DNA of 64,000 bases from Trileptium ribeirensis (GCA_030248225.1 JASANE010030290.1:1-64000), one strand, 5' to 3'; counted from the first letter of the stretch, positions 1 through 20,325 are shown. Notes: generated by a model from the letters alone, not told the origin. Program-made: numbers and translations.

Positions 1-191
1 AACCTGAAGATATCGGACTAGAAGTGGTCCGACCTCCGAGACAACCGCCTCGCGAGCGACGGTTGTAACGTTTAAATCACTCGAGAAACACCCCAGAAAA
101 CTCGAGCTCCCGCCACCAAACTCCCTCAAGAGCCGCCACTAATGGCGATGAATACTATTGCAGGAACAACCAATTCAAAGGACTCAACGAC

Positions 192-617
192 ATGGAACAA
201 ATTCCACAACCTCGAGTGCCGTATTACACTATCAATTATGGTGCGCCGATTGAAACGTTCCTGTCCAAAGGCACACACTGGCCGGAACTCTCCAACATGG
301 CTCCGTTAGGTCAAACCGTCACCCAATATCCCATTGAATACGCCTCGACGGAGCAAGGATATCAGCTCCTCGTCACGTATTTGTTCGACGAGGAGCAAGC
401 AAAACAGGACATTTCGGACTTGAAACTGGGAGCTCGAGACGTGAAAGCCATCTCCCGTAGGAACAAACAAAAGTTCCTCGACCCCGAAACAACCGAGCGC
501 CTCCGCCCAGTACTCCCTCACCTTATGCGGACGGTGCTCCTGGAAAAATTCAAAATACCTCGATTCACGGACAACCTACTGGCGCGCCGGATTTGCCCAA
601 TTGCTAGAGGCAAATAG
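192..617 (+). CDS. NADAR-domain protein, N-terminal part (frameshifted from 601-1173)
   Basis: A 141-residue ORF, open in its frame from base 69, with ATG at 192. I read it as the N-terminal two thirds of a NADAR (DUF1768/YbiA-like) domain. ELSNMAP (residues 32-38) matches the usual 'LSNFxP' start. STEQGYQ (52-58) matches the conserved E-H/Q-x-Y-Q helix. The stretch around 69-90 (AKQDI..LKLGARDVKAISRR) matches the 'A..I......AK..GR' segment. Known NADAR proteins remove ADP-ribose from modified guanine or act on related NAD/ADP-ribose compounds. The frame ends at 617 just before the last NADAR motifs, which continue in the +1 frame of the next entry, so one indel near 577-600 splits the domain. 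GC content and codon use are higher than in the surrounding AT-rich DNA. It may be a decayed gene, a transposon-carried gene or a sequence error. The domain call is fairly firm; activity is not. Confidence 0.62.
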   Translation: MEQIPQPRVPYYTINYGAPIETFLSKGTHWPELSNMAPLGQTVTQYPIEYASTEQGYQLLVTYLFDEEQAKQDISDLKLGARDVKAISRRNKQKFLDPETTERLRPVLPHLMRTVLLEKFKIPRFTDNLLARRICPIARGK

Positions 618-1173
618 ATCCGATTCCTTTTGGGGAATTGGCCTAGGGCCGGAGGACATCAAATTCGGCAAACGGCCGCGACCATGTCACAATGTCATGG
701 GCCGCCTATTGGAGGAGGTTCGATCCTTCCTCCGTCACGACGTCGCCGCTTGGCCAACCGTGTTGATTTTGGGCGACTCCCTAGCAGCGCCTTTGGTCAA
801 CATGGCCGTTTCGAAAGGGTGGTTCGCCCTGGCATGGCCAGGAGCCACCATGCAATTTTTAGTCCGGCTGGCAACGTGCATCGCCACGCCACAAACCAAG
901 ACAATCATGATTCTTGGTGGATATAAAGCGGCCCTACGGACAAAAGAGCACGAAGGTCGTTTGCTGGACACACCCAGCAAAGTTATGCGTCGAGTGCGCC
1001 GATATATCTGTTCATTCGACTACCTACTTGGTGACGAAGCCCGAGCAATCGTTGCCCCGCCCCCACCACATTGGGACATTGGACAGGACAATACTGTCGA
1101 TTGGCACGACGAGTTTGCAAGAGAACTCAGGACATTAAATGGCAATTCCCCGACAGGATGCGGAAGTCGTTGA
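601..1173 (+). CDS. NADAR C-terminal tail fused to SGNH/GDSL-like hydrolase domain
   Basis: A 190-residue ORF whose first ATG lies well inside; 601 is a TTG, and the frame is open upstream, so it is best read as the continuation of the preceding NADAR ORF after a frameshift. Residues 2-42 (LEANRSDSFWGIGLG...GRLLEEVR) match the NADAR end 'L.E.s..D..WG.G....G.N.LG..LM.VR'. Residues 53-64 (TVLILGDSLAAP) look like SGNH block I with GDS as nucleophile. ILGGY (104-108) could be the Gly block, and DWH (167-169) could supply the C-terminal Asp/His, although the spacing is D-x-H and not the canonical D-x-x-H. SGNH enzymes are esterases or lipases, and similar domains occur in some LINE polyproteins. 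I infer a two-domain NADAR-SGNH protein. The SGNH call is less certain than the NADAR call. Confidence 0.5.
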   Translation: MLEANRSDSFWGIGLGPEDIKFGKRPRPCHNVMGRLLEEVRSFLRHDVAAWPTVLILGDSLAAPLVNMAVSKGWFALAWPGATMQFLVRLATCIATPQTKTIMILGGYKAALRTKEHEGRLLDTPSKVMRRVRRYICSFDYLLGDEARAIVAPPPPHWDIGQDNTVDWHDEFARELRTLNGNSPTGCGSR

Positions 1174-1472
1174 TGCCGACTTACCCGGCCGAACTAAATG
1201 AATCAGGCGCGTGGGAAACCATCACCGACGGTAACGAGCTTATGGAACCTCGCGTTTCCGACCCCTACGTCGGGTACTTTCACAGATGGGTCAACGGAAC
1301 CTCACACCTGACAGCTGGGAATGAAGAAATAGGGAAAAATTACTAATCGGACGATACGGTCACCGACTTTCCGAGAGAACTTTTCACATTCAACAAAGGT
1401 GACCAGAACCCCAGTGGTAAACCCGATACGGAAGTGTTGTACATGACAACTATAATCATTTAACTATGTTCT

Positions 1473-1478
1473 AATAAA
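1473..1478 (+). terminator. AATAAA polyadenylation signal
   Basis: Canonical AATAAA about 300 bases downstream of the NADAR-SGNH stop codon, followed by a T- and GT-containing stretch. It fits the 3' end of a transcript from this locus, but AT-rich sequence produces this hexamer often by chance. Confidence 0.35.
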
Positions 1479-4011
1479 GTACATGAATGTTGTATTATAT
1501 GAACTGAATTACCAAATGCAGTAACAATTTATTTGAGTACTGTACAGTTACAGCAATGAAAATTGGTGGTATACTGTAATTGTGATCAGCATTTAACAGA
1601 CAGTAAATTCCTACTAAATTAGTGATAAAAATAGTACCGTTTGCATTTTAGCTACACAAATAGCTACATTACTATAGGTAAAAAGTAGGCGATGCTAGTA
1701 AATAAGACGTGTTTTAATTCATTAATGCATTTTTACACATATCGAAGTGCACGTAAAATTTCAATTCGAAAAAATCTTGTAGCAGGTTAGATTTTTGAAA
1801 ACTGCGAATTTTTTTAACTAAGCTGGAATTGAACTCAAACAGCTTATTGTGTCTCAGATATTTGCACCAAATCATTCCGCGTAATTTTACCATATTATAT
1901 AGATATATACGCTTCTGATATAACGCAAAGTACAAGCTAGTTTCTACATTAGATTTTTAACTGAAGTATAAGCAGAATCCGCAAGCTTGATTTCAAAATA
2001 GTCGCCACTCTGTTAAAAATATTAACTGTGTTTTGCCAACCGGTATACAATGATCGTTTGCTAAGTAAGCGTCCGCACTGGTGCATCATAAAACTACTAG
2101 TCAAGCTCGCTTGCGAGCCAGAATTCGAGTGGTGAGAACAATCCCCCGAAGTCTGTTGTAGAAAGCACAAACAAACAAAGCGTACACACAGTACACAGGT
2201 GCAGCATTATATAAACCGTGAGTGATGAGTCATAGTTACGCCCGCCTCTTTTGATACCCAACGTATGCAGTAGACAAAACATCATACAACGAGTACAAAA
2301 ACAATGAACTAATAATTTAATAATTCAATAAAACCCTAAATTGACCGTCAAAAGAACGTTAAAGAATTCAAACTGACACTTGAGAAAAATCTCATTTTTC
2401 ATACCAAGTATGAAGCAGAAGTGTGAAAAATATTTGCCACACAATATTTTTGACACTCGCAATTAGCTTGTTGGCCCAGATAAAATTATATCCGACACTA
2501 AAACCAACAATAAGCACACATTTAGGTGCATTTTCCACGACTTTTCACCAAACGTGAAATTTGGCGCCAACTATACGCTTATAGATTCCAGATTGGGGAG
2601 GGAGTAGTTGAAAAACTTCTTATACATCATTGGAAAGCTCTGGTAACGCAACATGGAATAGGCCTATTAGTTTGCGGATACCTCGATTACTTATTGAGAA
2701 AAGTCGCAAAAACTGGAGGGGTGCCCGAAAAATGGGCCAAAATGACGTCATTTTACCCCATAACTTTTCCCACGGGAAAAAATTCAAAAATCGGGCTCCG
2801 TCACTACACCTAAATCGACTATTGCGGTTCGAATGAGCTATCTTGCATCAAAATCCGCTCAACCGTTATCGAGATCCAGGTGCGACAGACACACTGACAG
2901 ACAGGACCTCCTCAAACCCCCCCCCCCTTCCAGAGCCAAAGTTGAAAATTCTCGTTCCACTCGAATTCAATTAAAAACTATCTTTGAAGTAATAGTTTAA
3001 AAGTTTTACCACTGTTTATACCTAAATGGAATAAATTGGATACATCAAAGCCATGTCACAAGCATTCATGAAAGGAGCGCTATATAAAGCTCTGTGCAAA
3101 GACTGCAGTTCTAAACACATTAAATGAACAATCTACTGCATGTTTTGGGTTTTTTTCAGTTAGCCCCCAGACCGAAAATAGGCATCGTAATTCGTAAAAG
3201 TGCAGAAACAATTTTGGTACCATTGGATTCAGCTCGATGTAGCGGTTTACAAAATTTCATCAAGGCCATATTTATTATAAAACTTTATTCCGACTATTTG
3301 AGTTATACTTGGCGCTGAAAAACTTCGAAAAAATATTTGCCACATTATACAAATTTGATTCGTGTATACTGACGTGCGTAGTCAAGTGGTGTTAAAACCC
3401 GTCCCATTTGTTCATGGATGAACTAGTTTTGAGCGCTTGTACGAAACGAGTTATGAGCGATAATTTGATAAATCTTCTCACGCTCGCTAGGAACAGAATC
3501 TAAACCTGGAATCAGGCAGTATTCAACTCAACAGCCAATACTATTCGATCGGGGTGTATATAGTATGAAATATTTATGGAGAATTGTTTCAGAAAAATTT
3601 CCTTAACAGTACTATCTCAAATATTCAGAATAAGGCTTTTGTAATAACTATGACGCCAATGGCCGTTGCCTGAACAGCCTCGAGGGGCTGATTCAATTGA
3701 ATTAAATTATGATGGTGTTTAAAACTAAGTACGTTTAGATTGTTATAGGGTAATGAAACGGCCCGATATTTGTTCCACACTTGAAGATAGAAAACGCATA
3801 TACAGATATATATATATAATGACAATTATATATAACGCAACATATGAATATATAAAGAAACACTGTTAATTATCGATAAATATATATATAAACAAAATTT
3901 TCAAAAATAAAGTTGCATATTATATTGCAAAAAATTAAAATTATGTAATGAGAACGAGTAATGTCGATATATCGAGTCGAACGTACAAGCGAGAACATAG
4001 AATATCTTCGG
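1479..4011. other. Gene-free AT-rich interval with diverged repeats
   Basis: No convincing coding region. A stretch near 2520-2940 ends in 'CAGACACACTGACAGACAGGA' followed by a C-run near 2918, the kind of tail seen on old dispersed repeats. Its tail motif resembles that at 51,550-51,610. 3160-3300 (CCCCCAGACCGAAAATAGG... CAGCTCGATGTAGCGGTT) is related to the fold-back element at 36.6 kb. Otherwise low-complexity AT-rich DNA. Confidence 0.5.
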
Positions 4012-5255
4012 TTAAAATGGTAACGGCTATAAGCTAGCTGAGCGCCTATTAAAATGGTAACGGCCATAAGCTAGCTGAGCGCTTATTAAAATGGTAACGG
4101 CCATAAGCTAGCTGAGCGCCTATTAAACTGGTAACGGTCATAAGCTAGCTAAGCGCCTATTAAAATGGTAACGGGCATAAGCTAGCTGAGCGCTTATTAA
4201 AATGGTAACGGCCATAAGCTAGCTGAGCGCCTATTAAACTGGTAACGGTCATAAGCTAGCTGAGCGCCTATTAAAATGGTAACCGCCATAAGCTAGCTGA
4301 GCGCTTATTAAAATGGTAACGGCCATAAGCTAGCTGAGCGCTTATTAAAATGGTAACGGCCATAAGCTAGCTGAGCGCTTATTAAAATGGTAACGGCCAT
4401 AAGCTAGCTGAGCGCCTATTAAACTGGTAACGGTCATAAGCTAGCTAAGCGCCTATTAAAATGGTAACGGCCATAAGCTAGCTGAGCGCTTATTAAAATG
4501 GTAACGGCCATAAGCTAGCTGAGCGCCTATTAAACTGGTAACGGTCATAAGCTAGCTAAGCGCCTATTAAAATGGTAACGGTCATAAGCTAGCTAAGCGC
4601 CTATTAAAATGGTAACCGCCATAAGCTAGCTGAGCGCTTATTAAAATGGTAACGGCCATAAGCTAGCTGAGCGCTTATTAAAATGGTAACGGCCATAAGC
4701 TAGCTGAGCGCCTATTAAACTGGTAACGGTCATAAGCTAGCTAAGCGCCTATTAAAATGGTAACGGCCATAAGCTAGCTGAGCGCTTATTAAAATGGTAA
4801 CGGCCATAAGCTAGCTGAGCGCCTATTAAACTGGTAACGGTCATAAGCTAGCTGAGCGCCTATTAAAATGGTAACCGCCATAAGCTAGCTGAGCGCTTAT
4901 TAAAATGGTAACGGCCATAAGCTAGCTGAGCGCTTATTAAAATGGTAACGGCCATAAGCTAGCTGAGCGCTTATTAAAATGGTAACGGCCATAAGCTAGC
5001 TGAGCGCTTATTAAAATGGTAACGGCCATAAGCTAGCTGAGCGCCTATTAAACTGGTAACGGCCATAAGCTAGCTGAGCGCCTATTAAACTGGTAACGGC
5101 CATAAGCTAGCTGAGCGCCTATTAAAATGGTAACGGCCATAAGCTAGCTGAGCGCCTATTAAAATGGTAACGGCCATAAGCTAGCTGAGCTCCTATTAAA
5201 ATGGTAACGGCCATAAGCCAGCTGAGCTCCCATTAAAACGGTAACGGCCATAAGC
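4012..5255. repeat. 37-bp satellite array, about 33 copies
   Basis: Tandem head-to-tail copies of a 37-bp unit, read as TTAAAATGGTAACGGCCATA followed by AGCTAGCTGAGCGCTTA. AGCTAGCT is self-complementary. Units differ at set positions: AAAAT/AAACT, GGCC/GGTC/CCGCC, TGAGC/TAAGC and GCTTATT/GCCTATT. The variants recur in order, giving a three-unit (111-bp) higher-order pattern over much of the array. The last units (from about 5180) diverge (GAGCTCC, AAGCCAGC), as expected at an array edge. There is no spacer diversity, so this is satellite DNA and not a CRISPR array. Confidence 0.97.
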
Positions 5256-5389
5256 AGGATGCCCGCGGCTTCGCAGGCTCAATTTTTCAGGTTTTTATTT
5301 ACAAAATATTTTTCACGTTTTTCTAGGCGTGCTAACATCAAACTGCCGAGGTAGCATCCGTACTTTTTGCTTGAATATGGCCGATAAAT

Positions 5390-5741
5390 ACATATGTTAA
5401 GCATATATAAACAACATCGCAGGCTTCTGGATGGTTAAAAAATTGCTACAAGCATCGAATGGCTTTCGTTTGTTAATAAACTCTGAAGAGTCATGATAAA
5501 AAATTCCTACTGAAATTATGTGTCCTATTTACATTTCACAGGGCAACTTGTTGGGTTAATCTTTTCTTGTGTTTGGTTGTACTGGAAATTGGTCATTGTG
5601 TATATATTACATGTTTGAACCAGAGATGAAGCAAAAATGTAAAAAATTTTAAACCGGAATTCAGGTTCCGGTATGGTTTTTGCCTTTTGCCGGAACAGCA
5701 GCCGAAACACGATTTTCGCCGGAACCGGAATTCCGGATATT
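5390..5741 (+). mobile_element. hAT-family right-end fragment
   Basis: Matches the right-hand part of the complete hAT elements at 34,441-35,635 and 17,547-18,659: the TTTAAACCGGAATTCAGG block, the GGTTTTTGCC block, the CACGATTTTCGCCGGAACCG block and the terminal TATTCCCTG. It is 5'-truncated against sequence bordering the satellite array. No coding capacity. Confidence 0.75.
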
Positions 5742-8700
5742 CCCTGGTAATAATATATGACATACAAAATATTAAAATTGCTAAAATACATTACGCCAAG
5801 TTTCCCAGTCATAGTATGCTGGTAACTCGCAAAGCGGGGGAAACGGAGCGGTTGTTGCTACTCTGCGCTTATTCACCATTTTGTCGTTCCAAGGTCAGGT
5901 TTCTAATGCCATTTAAAGTCCCATGATACCAACTGCCCAAAAAGACAAAAACTTTCGAAATTTTTATATCACAAATTTTAAGAAAAATTATAATTTGAAG
6001 AGTCATTTTACGTAGTAAGGCCTCAAGACTTGCTTTATTTGATGCACACAAATACAATCGCTTTTACTGTTTTAATAACCCCGAAACACCTAAAGACAAG
6101 TTCAATTGAACTACATACGTCTTTGGAAAAGTGTGGCGAAATCTATATAACTATTTTTTGTGTCAAACTTTATCAAATTTTACTCCGACACCGTTCCACA
6201 GGGTTAATAACACAGCCAATAAGGGGTTCAAACAGTGAAACCAAGTTTATCGGGTTAAATGACCCTACAATTCAAAATTTTCACATCGCACCAGCAATTT
6301 ACGATTGTAAAAATTTTGAATTGTAACCTTTTTAGTGGTATTTTCTATAAACTTTGAGACGAAAACGATAGCTCTCACAAAAATGCGTATTAGCAAAAAA
6401 TCTCCTGCGAGGATTCGTTTTTCGTTGAGAAACCTTCATCTAGACATATAGTTCTCGAAAGATAGATACCCAGATGGCCAAAATTCAAAAATGTAACCCT
6501 TGACTCCTCTACGGTCCATTTTGACTCGAAAAACGTGTTGGCCAGGTTTAGCGTCTAATGAAATGGCACAAAATGACTACTGAATTTATGATCAAATCAA
6601 AAATTTGCGAATATCGGCAATGAGCTTTGATCTTCGCAGACGGACTAAAAAAGAAATTTTTTCAATTTTAGCCGCTAGCAAAGCTACTAGCAGAAACACC
6701 GCTCACCGCGTTCTAATATGGCTAGACGTATAAACCATAAGCAAATGGTTATTGGGAATCAACATAAAATATAAACGAAAGCCGTAACCATATCGCTGCG
6801 AATCCCGCCACACTATAGTAACTACAAAACTTCGTGGTTCATAGTAACTACAAAACTTCGTGGTACCTTTATCATCGAGGAAAATATTGCGATAAAGCTG
6901 CTGCCATAAACATGACAATGTGTAAACCTTAACTCTCACGCGACAACCCAATGCAAGGTAGATATCAGTAGAACTATCATGATGTAGAGTTAATCTAAGC
7001 AGTTTTGGTTCTTGGTTAGCAATACACAGTGTCTTTGTCACAACCGTGAGGCAGTAACTACGGTTTCGTGTTTGATCTAACTGCATTAAGCCACACATTC
7101 CAAAAATGTTACTAGGACAACGCTTTAAAATAAATAAATGTATCATGACTTAATTTTTAGTTCCGGACGTTTTCTTCTAATAGCGGATATTGTATTTAGC
7201 CAACTGAAACTTCCAGCTGAGACCAGGATAGGGAACATCGGTATGGTCTCCTTGCTTGTGATCAGGTGATGAAGCCTAGAAAGCTAATGAGCCGCAAGAG
7301 CTGAGCCGGACATGGTTCATATTAAAGCCGGGCCGAGCTGATCCTGCTTAAATCGCGATAAGCCAAGCCGATCACTGTTCAAGAGCAGCCAAGCCGAGCT
7401 GTGCCAGAGCTTGAAAATTCACGGTCTTTTTTCATCCCTAATACAATAAACATCCTTTGGCACACACTAGAAGGAAACATTTCTACTATCGCAAAAATTT
7501 CTGCAAAAGCCCCTGTAGAGACCTCTGAAGAGGACCCACGGTGAGGCTAGAGTCTGTCGGCAAAATCCGAGACCCTTTGTGTGTTAGGAAAATCTGGACT
7601 CGACCCTTCGAAGCTCTTTTCTATAACAACAAACATGATAAACAATCGATCCCAGCCGATGATGCTTCAGGAACAGCGGAGCCAAGCCAGAGCTTGAAAA
7701 ATCGGGCTCTTTCCCAGGTCTCACGCATAACAAAGCACACTCTGTACGTAAACAGTGTATACTACTAGGATCTTGGCCACATGCCAACTGTATGAATTCA
7801 GGAAATGAGAAACTGTAACGTTAACATGAAGTGGAACAACTCATTAAAATATATTCCTGCTACGAACCAAAGATGTAAATCATTAAAAATATTTATTAAT
7901 CTGCTGTTCAATAAGGCATAGCTGATAGTCAGATATTTAATACGCATCCTACGAAGGTTAACTCTACCTCAGAACTGCTTACGAATCGTGAACAACATAT
8001 ATATCTATGTATATATAAGAATAATAACAAAAGTACAGTAGCACAGGAAACATAAACAGAATTTGCTACAGACCACATGACACTCGTCCCTTTCGCACCA
8101 CTCGCCTTGTCTCACCTATTAATAAATAGCTACATGTACACGAAGAGATACGTCCAAATACAGTGACGATTTTAAAACAGCACCCACGAAAACCCACATG
8201 AACTTATATTGAGCCACAACTCTGTTAATATACCGTTAGAAGTGGTAATGTCTCGGATGACTATATATGGCGTCGGGCCCAACTTTGGCTTCAAATACCA
8301 ACTGACCCAGGGATTCTGCATCAAATCTGTTGTCACAGAACAGGTAGCCCCACAGTAGGTCTATCCACACACTAAATTTCGTTCGAATCGTTTGAGTGAT
8401 TACATAGCTACACCTCGACAAAATTTGACCAAAATTTTGGAAATTTGCCCATTTGCTCAAGTACCTTGATTTCTTCCTTCATCTGTTTTACTATATATAA
8501 ATTTCAAAGAGCAAGTTCCGGTTCCGGTTCTGTATCCGGTTTAAATGGACGGTTCCGGTTGCTGGTTCCGTTATTCCCTGGTGTATGTATATTTCAATTC
8601 ATGCAATACACGCGTTTTGTTTCATATAAATACACGTGAAGATTCTAATTTTCATGAGCTTTATATGTTGCTATACAAAGTGCTCAAATTTAATCGATAC

Positions 8701-9209
8701 TAGTGTATTTCTTCAAGCTCATGGATTTGAAAAGTCATGAAAGCGCAAAAACCTCGTTATCAAAGTACATACAAAATTTCTGACATTCGAACATTATAAT
8801 AAATTTATGGTCTGGCGCGCTTAAAATGTGTATGTAAATAAACTCACACAAATAATGAATGAGGCATTACATACGACCATACGACATATATTTGTTTTAA
8901 GAAGATGTATACTTAGGACAGCTAATAAATGGTCCCAATGGTCTATGATACTTAAAATGCGGATGTTATCTACATGAAACCTTAAAGTGTAAGCTACGCG
9001 ATGTATCTCCAGTCGTTAAAAAGTATATGGCAAGCTTCGCAGTACACTATATATTTATGCAATCAACTTTTGGGCGTACCTTATAGTACAAACAATAAGG
9101 ACCATGGCAAGTTAATAAAACTTTATAAGTCAGTGACCAGGTTTGCAATCGTTTAACATATTTAAGTAATGTTAATATACTAACGATATATGTAATACAG
9201 CAGATGGAA
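5742..9209. other. Gene-free interval with small inverted and diverged repeats
   Basis: No supported gene. There is a short hairpin at about 6268-6326 (CAATTCAAAATTTTCAC against GTAAAAATTTTGAATTG, loop about 24). A 29-bp direct duplication lies at about 6818-6870 (ACTACAAAACTTCGTGGT twice). 7290-7430 and 7670-7710 are rich in AGCCGAGC-type motifs and resemble the dispersed sequence at 50.25-50.34 and 57.0-57.12 kb. A minus-strand ORF of 147 codons at 6703-7146 has no recognisable motif and is not called. Confidence 0.45.
8461..8580 (-). mobile_element. hAT-family left-end fragment, reversed
   Basis: Reverse complement starts CAGGGAATAACGGAACCAGC and continues with the ACCGTCCATTTAAACCGGAT block and the TATATATAGTAAAACAG block seen at the left end of the 34,441-35,635 element. 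It stops after about 120 bp, so this is a solo left end. Confidence 0.7.
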
Positions 9210-9391
9210 CAGTATCCGCCAAAAATGACTGTCGCTCGCTCGCGACTCACTCGAGATTCTCTCAAAATAAATATGTTCTAAAAGTAGAATTTATTATTAA
9301 TTTAAATAGTTTCGAAATCTCTCGTGGCTTATTTAAGCCAGTCGCTCGTGGCTCGCCCGAAATGCGACGGTCATTTCTGACGCGTACAGTA
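9210..9391. mobile_element. MITE with GCCAAAAATGAC terminal inverted repeats
   Basis: Left end CAGTATCCGCCAAAAATGAC, right end GTCATTTCTGACGCGTAC. The interior carries the same CTCGCTCGCGACTC and TTAAATAGTTTCGAAATCTC blocks as the cleaner copy at 12,957-13,130. It is a diverged copy of a non-autonomous, probably Tc1/mariner-type element. Confidence 0.7.
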
Positions 9392-9554
9392 CCACACAGA
9401 CAATTCAAGCATATAGGCGGTATGACATTAAAATCCACCAATTAACGTATCGTAAAACATAACACATACTTACAAAATGTAGAACATTTAATTGAAAATA
9501 AATGTATATACTAGTAACTGTACCGAGTTTGCAGAGAGTAGTGAAGCATACAAA

Positions 9555-10530
9555 ACTAATACCGGCAATAAGTTTCCTACGCTCGAAAACCTACAGGTAA
9601 AAGCTATCACATCCTCCCAGGACGTCACTATAAAATTAGGAATTTTGGATCGAGGAACCATGGGAGCGCCATCCCGCCGTGCCCATGGAACTATGGGTCG
9701 CAATAAACACCGGCAATAAGTTTCCTATGACCGAAAACCTTCAGGTGAAAGCTATCACAGCCTCCCAGGACGTCACTATAAAATTAGGAATTTTGGGTCG
9801 AGGAACCATGGGAGCGCCATGCCGCCGTGCCCATGGAACTATGGTTCACAAAGCAAAACAAACACCGGCAATAAGTTTCCTATGCCCGAAACCCCCCAAG
9901 TGAAACTTTTCAGCCGCCCAAGACCTCAGAACAAATTTTCGAATTTTTGGTCGAGGAACCACGAGGGTGCCATACATCAAACCCATGACTATAGAAACGG
10001 AGCCTTAATCGAAAAAAAGAGGCATCGGAGTTTATTATTTTACTATGAAATAAAACCAGCAGAGAAGAAATTTGAAAGTTAAGATAAAAATAACCTTGCT
10101 TCCCTGAAGGGCACTAAAATGGGGTAAAAACCATCATTTTGACGTCTGACCCCGAACCATGGGGCCATACCCCCATACCCGCGGAACCACTTGTCGTGGA
10201 GCAAAACCAACATCGGCAATGAGGTTCCCTTGCCAAAAACCCCCACGTGAAAACTTTCAGCCGCCCAGGATGTCAGAACAAATTTTCGAATTTTGGTCGA
10301 TAAACCATGGGGCGCCATACCCGGTACTTCAAACCATATAACTCCACAACCAAAGCCTTAATCAAAAAACAAAAAAGAGGCATCATATCATTGTACTATG
10401 AAATAAAACCAAACAGGAGAAAAATGAAAAAGTTAAGATAAAAATACACTTGGTTTTGTGTAGCGTACTAAAATGTGCTAAAAACCCTCATTTTTTTCAT
10501 TTTTGACCTTTATCCCCGGAACCAGACCTC
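9555..10530 (+). repeat. Degenerate direct repeats of about 150 bp plus a dispersed-repeat tail
   Basis: The phrase CGGCAATAAGTTTCCTA recurs at about 9562, 9711 and 9866, with a variant at about 10,213. Each is followed by an AAAACCT/C..GTGAAA block and a GAATTTT.GGTCGAGGAACCA block, giving a unit of about 150 bp. 10,040-10,170 and 10,395-10,520 (CTATGAAATAAAACCA... GTTAAGATAAAAATA...) are copies of the dispersed sequence at 50.73-50.87 and 56.51-56.64 kb. Short ORFs here are by-products of the repeats. Confidence 0.75.
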
Positions 10531-11456
10531 AAATAAGTTGTTAAGCTCAATGTTTGCCAGGACACAATGGTACCGAAGCCTTTTGACCCAATACGTCCCA
10601 CAAGTTTAACGATATCTATAATTTGGTTTATTTAAAAATAGTTGTTTTAGTACTACAAGGTTACGGCTTTGCTTGCGGTACAGTTCATTGCAACGTTCGA
10701 CGATCGAAGTCTTACGCCTGAGTTTATTACTGTAACATGATTTCATGGTTCACATTTTTACTCTCAGACGTGTTATTCTGAAGATAAAAAACCGCTGGAC
10801 AAATTTCTGGTCCACGCGCGTGCCATGAAATCTCTACGTAAGCTTTTCCTCAGCCGAATAGTGTTCGCCAAATTTGCGACGAAATCTACGCTAAAATATA
10901 AATACATAATTTCATCCAAATGCTTGACTAGTGGTAACGTTATTATAATCAATACAGTATAATATATTAATACAGCAAGTTTTGTGATCACAGAAGATCG
11001 AGGCTATCACAAAATATTAGCAGGATATAAGAGTCTCAAATTAGACACTATAACAATATTTGCAAGTTTCTTTTAAATCTGTCAGTTCCACGGAACCCAT
11101 TCCATCTGTATTCTAACTACAAAAAACTAAGAAAATAGTCGCGTTCACTTCGTATCTCGTGCTGACACTCTTGTTTCGGCGCTTGTGAACGAAATTATCC
11201 ATTTAAGCAATATCAATCAAAAACTGTTGTGCTCAAACATCAAAAACACAGTAAACAGCAAGGAACATGTAACACAGTGTAAACTCTTTTGTGTAATTCG
11301 CCGAAAACTGAACAGATAGAAATAAAAGCAAATCGTTTTCGAAAAATTCGCGAGCAGTAAGTTGTTAGCTAATACCAATTGCGAAAGGACAAACTTGTCG
11401 CAAGCTGTATTCAAATAACTTACACGCCTACGGTTAGTGACGAATTGCTTTGACAT
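10531..11456. other. No feature seen
   Basis: AT-rich DNA. I see no coding, RNA or clear repeat signal. Confidence 0.4.
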
Positions 11457-11680
11457 TGCTCGCCAGAAATGAGTGTCCGCGTTGGAAACAACGAACATCG
11501 AACAGAAGTGGAACAAAATTTATTTATTCTCGAACAAATTTCGAACAGTTCTCGAAGAAATTTAAGAAATCGCGCCAAAATTTCGAACGTATGTCGAAAA
11601 AATTCAGACATTTCTAGCACCATTTTTAATTTATCGAACGAACTTCGAGCGAACAGGACTCATTTCTGGCGAGTACCATA
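11457..11680. mobile_element. MITE-like element with CTCGCCAGAAATGAGT ends
   Basis: Inverted ends GCTCGCCAGAAATGAGT (about 11,459) and ACTCATTTCTGGCGAGTA (about 11,660-11,676) enclose about 180 bp rich in TTCGAAC/GTTCGAA motifs. The ends resemble those of the 9.2- and 12.96-kb MITEs. A single similar end sits at about 16,165 (ACTCGCCAAAATGAGCGC). This is probably a related subfamily. Confidence 0.6.
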
Positions 11681-12016
11681 TTTCTGAACTTTTGCGCAGC
11701 CAAACCAAGATTAGCTTCATTTTTATGTACAGTGCACATGTATGTAACTGTTAGTGCTGAACAGTAAAGTTTGAAGGGATAGCAGTATATGCACCAAGAC
11801 ATGAGTTATCGTATCCAATCGGGAGCAGAAATACATGCAAACATGCATAGATAGAATCATGTACACTGATTTAGCAATGTTGAATATAAGAAAAAATGAA
11901 GCACGAAGACACATCATGTGCTTATAGACGAAAACCCTTTTCCAATTTTTGACAAAAATGTTTGCATGTATTTTGTATATTACAATATTATTATTATTGT
12001 CTACATTTACACATAT

Positions 12017-12022
12017 TTTAAT
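12017..12022 (-). terminator. Possible ATTAAA poly(A) signal for CCT
   Basis: Reads ATTAAA on the minus strand, about 65 bases beyond the CCT stop codon. It is a common variant signal at a plausible distance, but AT-rich sequence makes chance matches likely. Confidence 0.3.
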
Positions 12023-12086
12023 AATTAAATGTTGAATTAAACATTATAAAATCAAAATAAAACGCTGACAATTATTACTTATCTAT

Positions 12087-20325
<8,239 letters not shown>

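Noticed and set aside
4012..5255. CRISPR array (regular short repeats)
   Set aside because: No variable spacers; whole 37-bp units are repeated, and the genome is eukaryotic.
6703..7146. 147-codon minus-strand ORF
   Set aside because: No recognisable domain; composition like the surrounding DNA and includes a 29-bp direct duplication.
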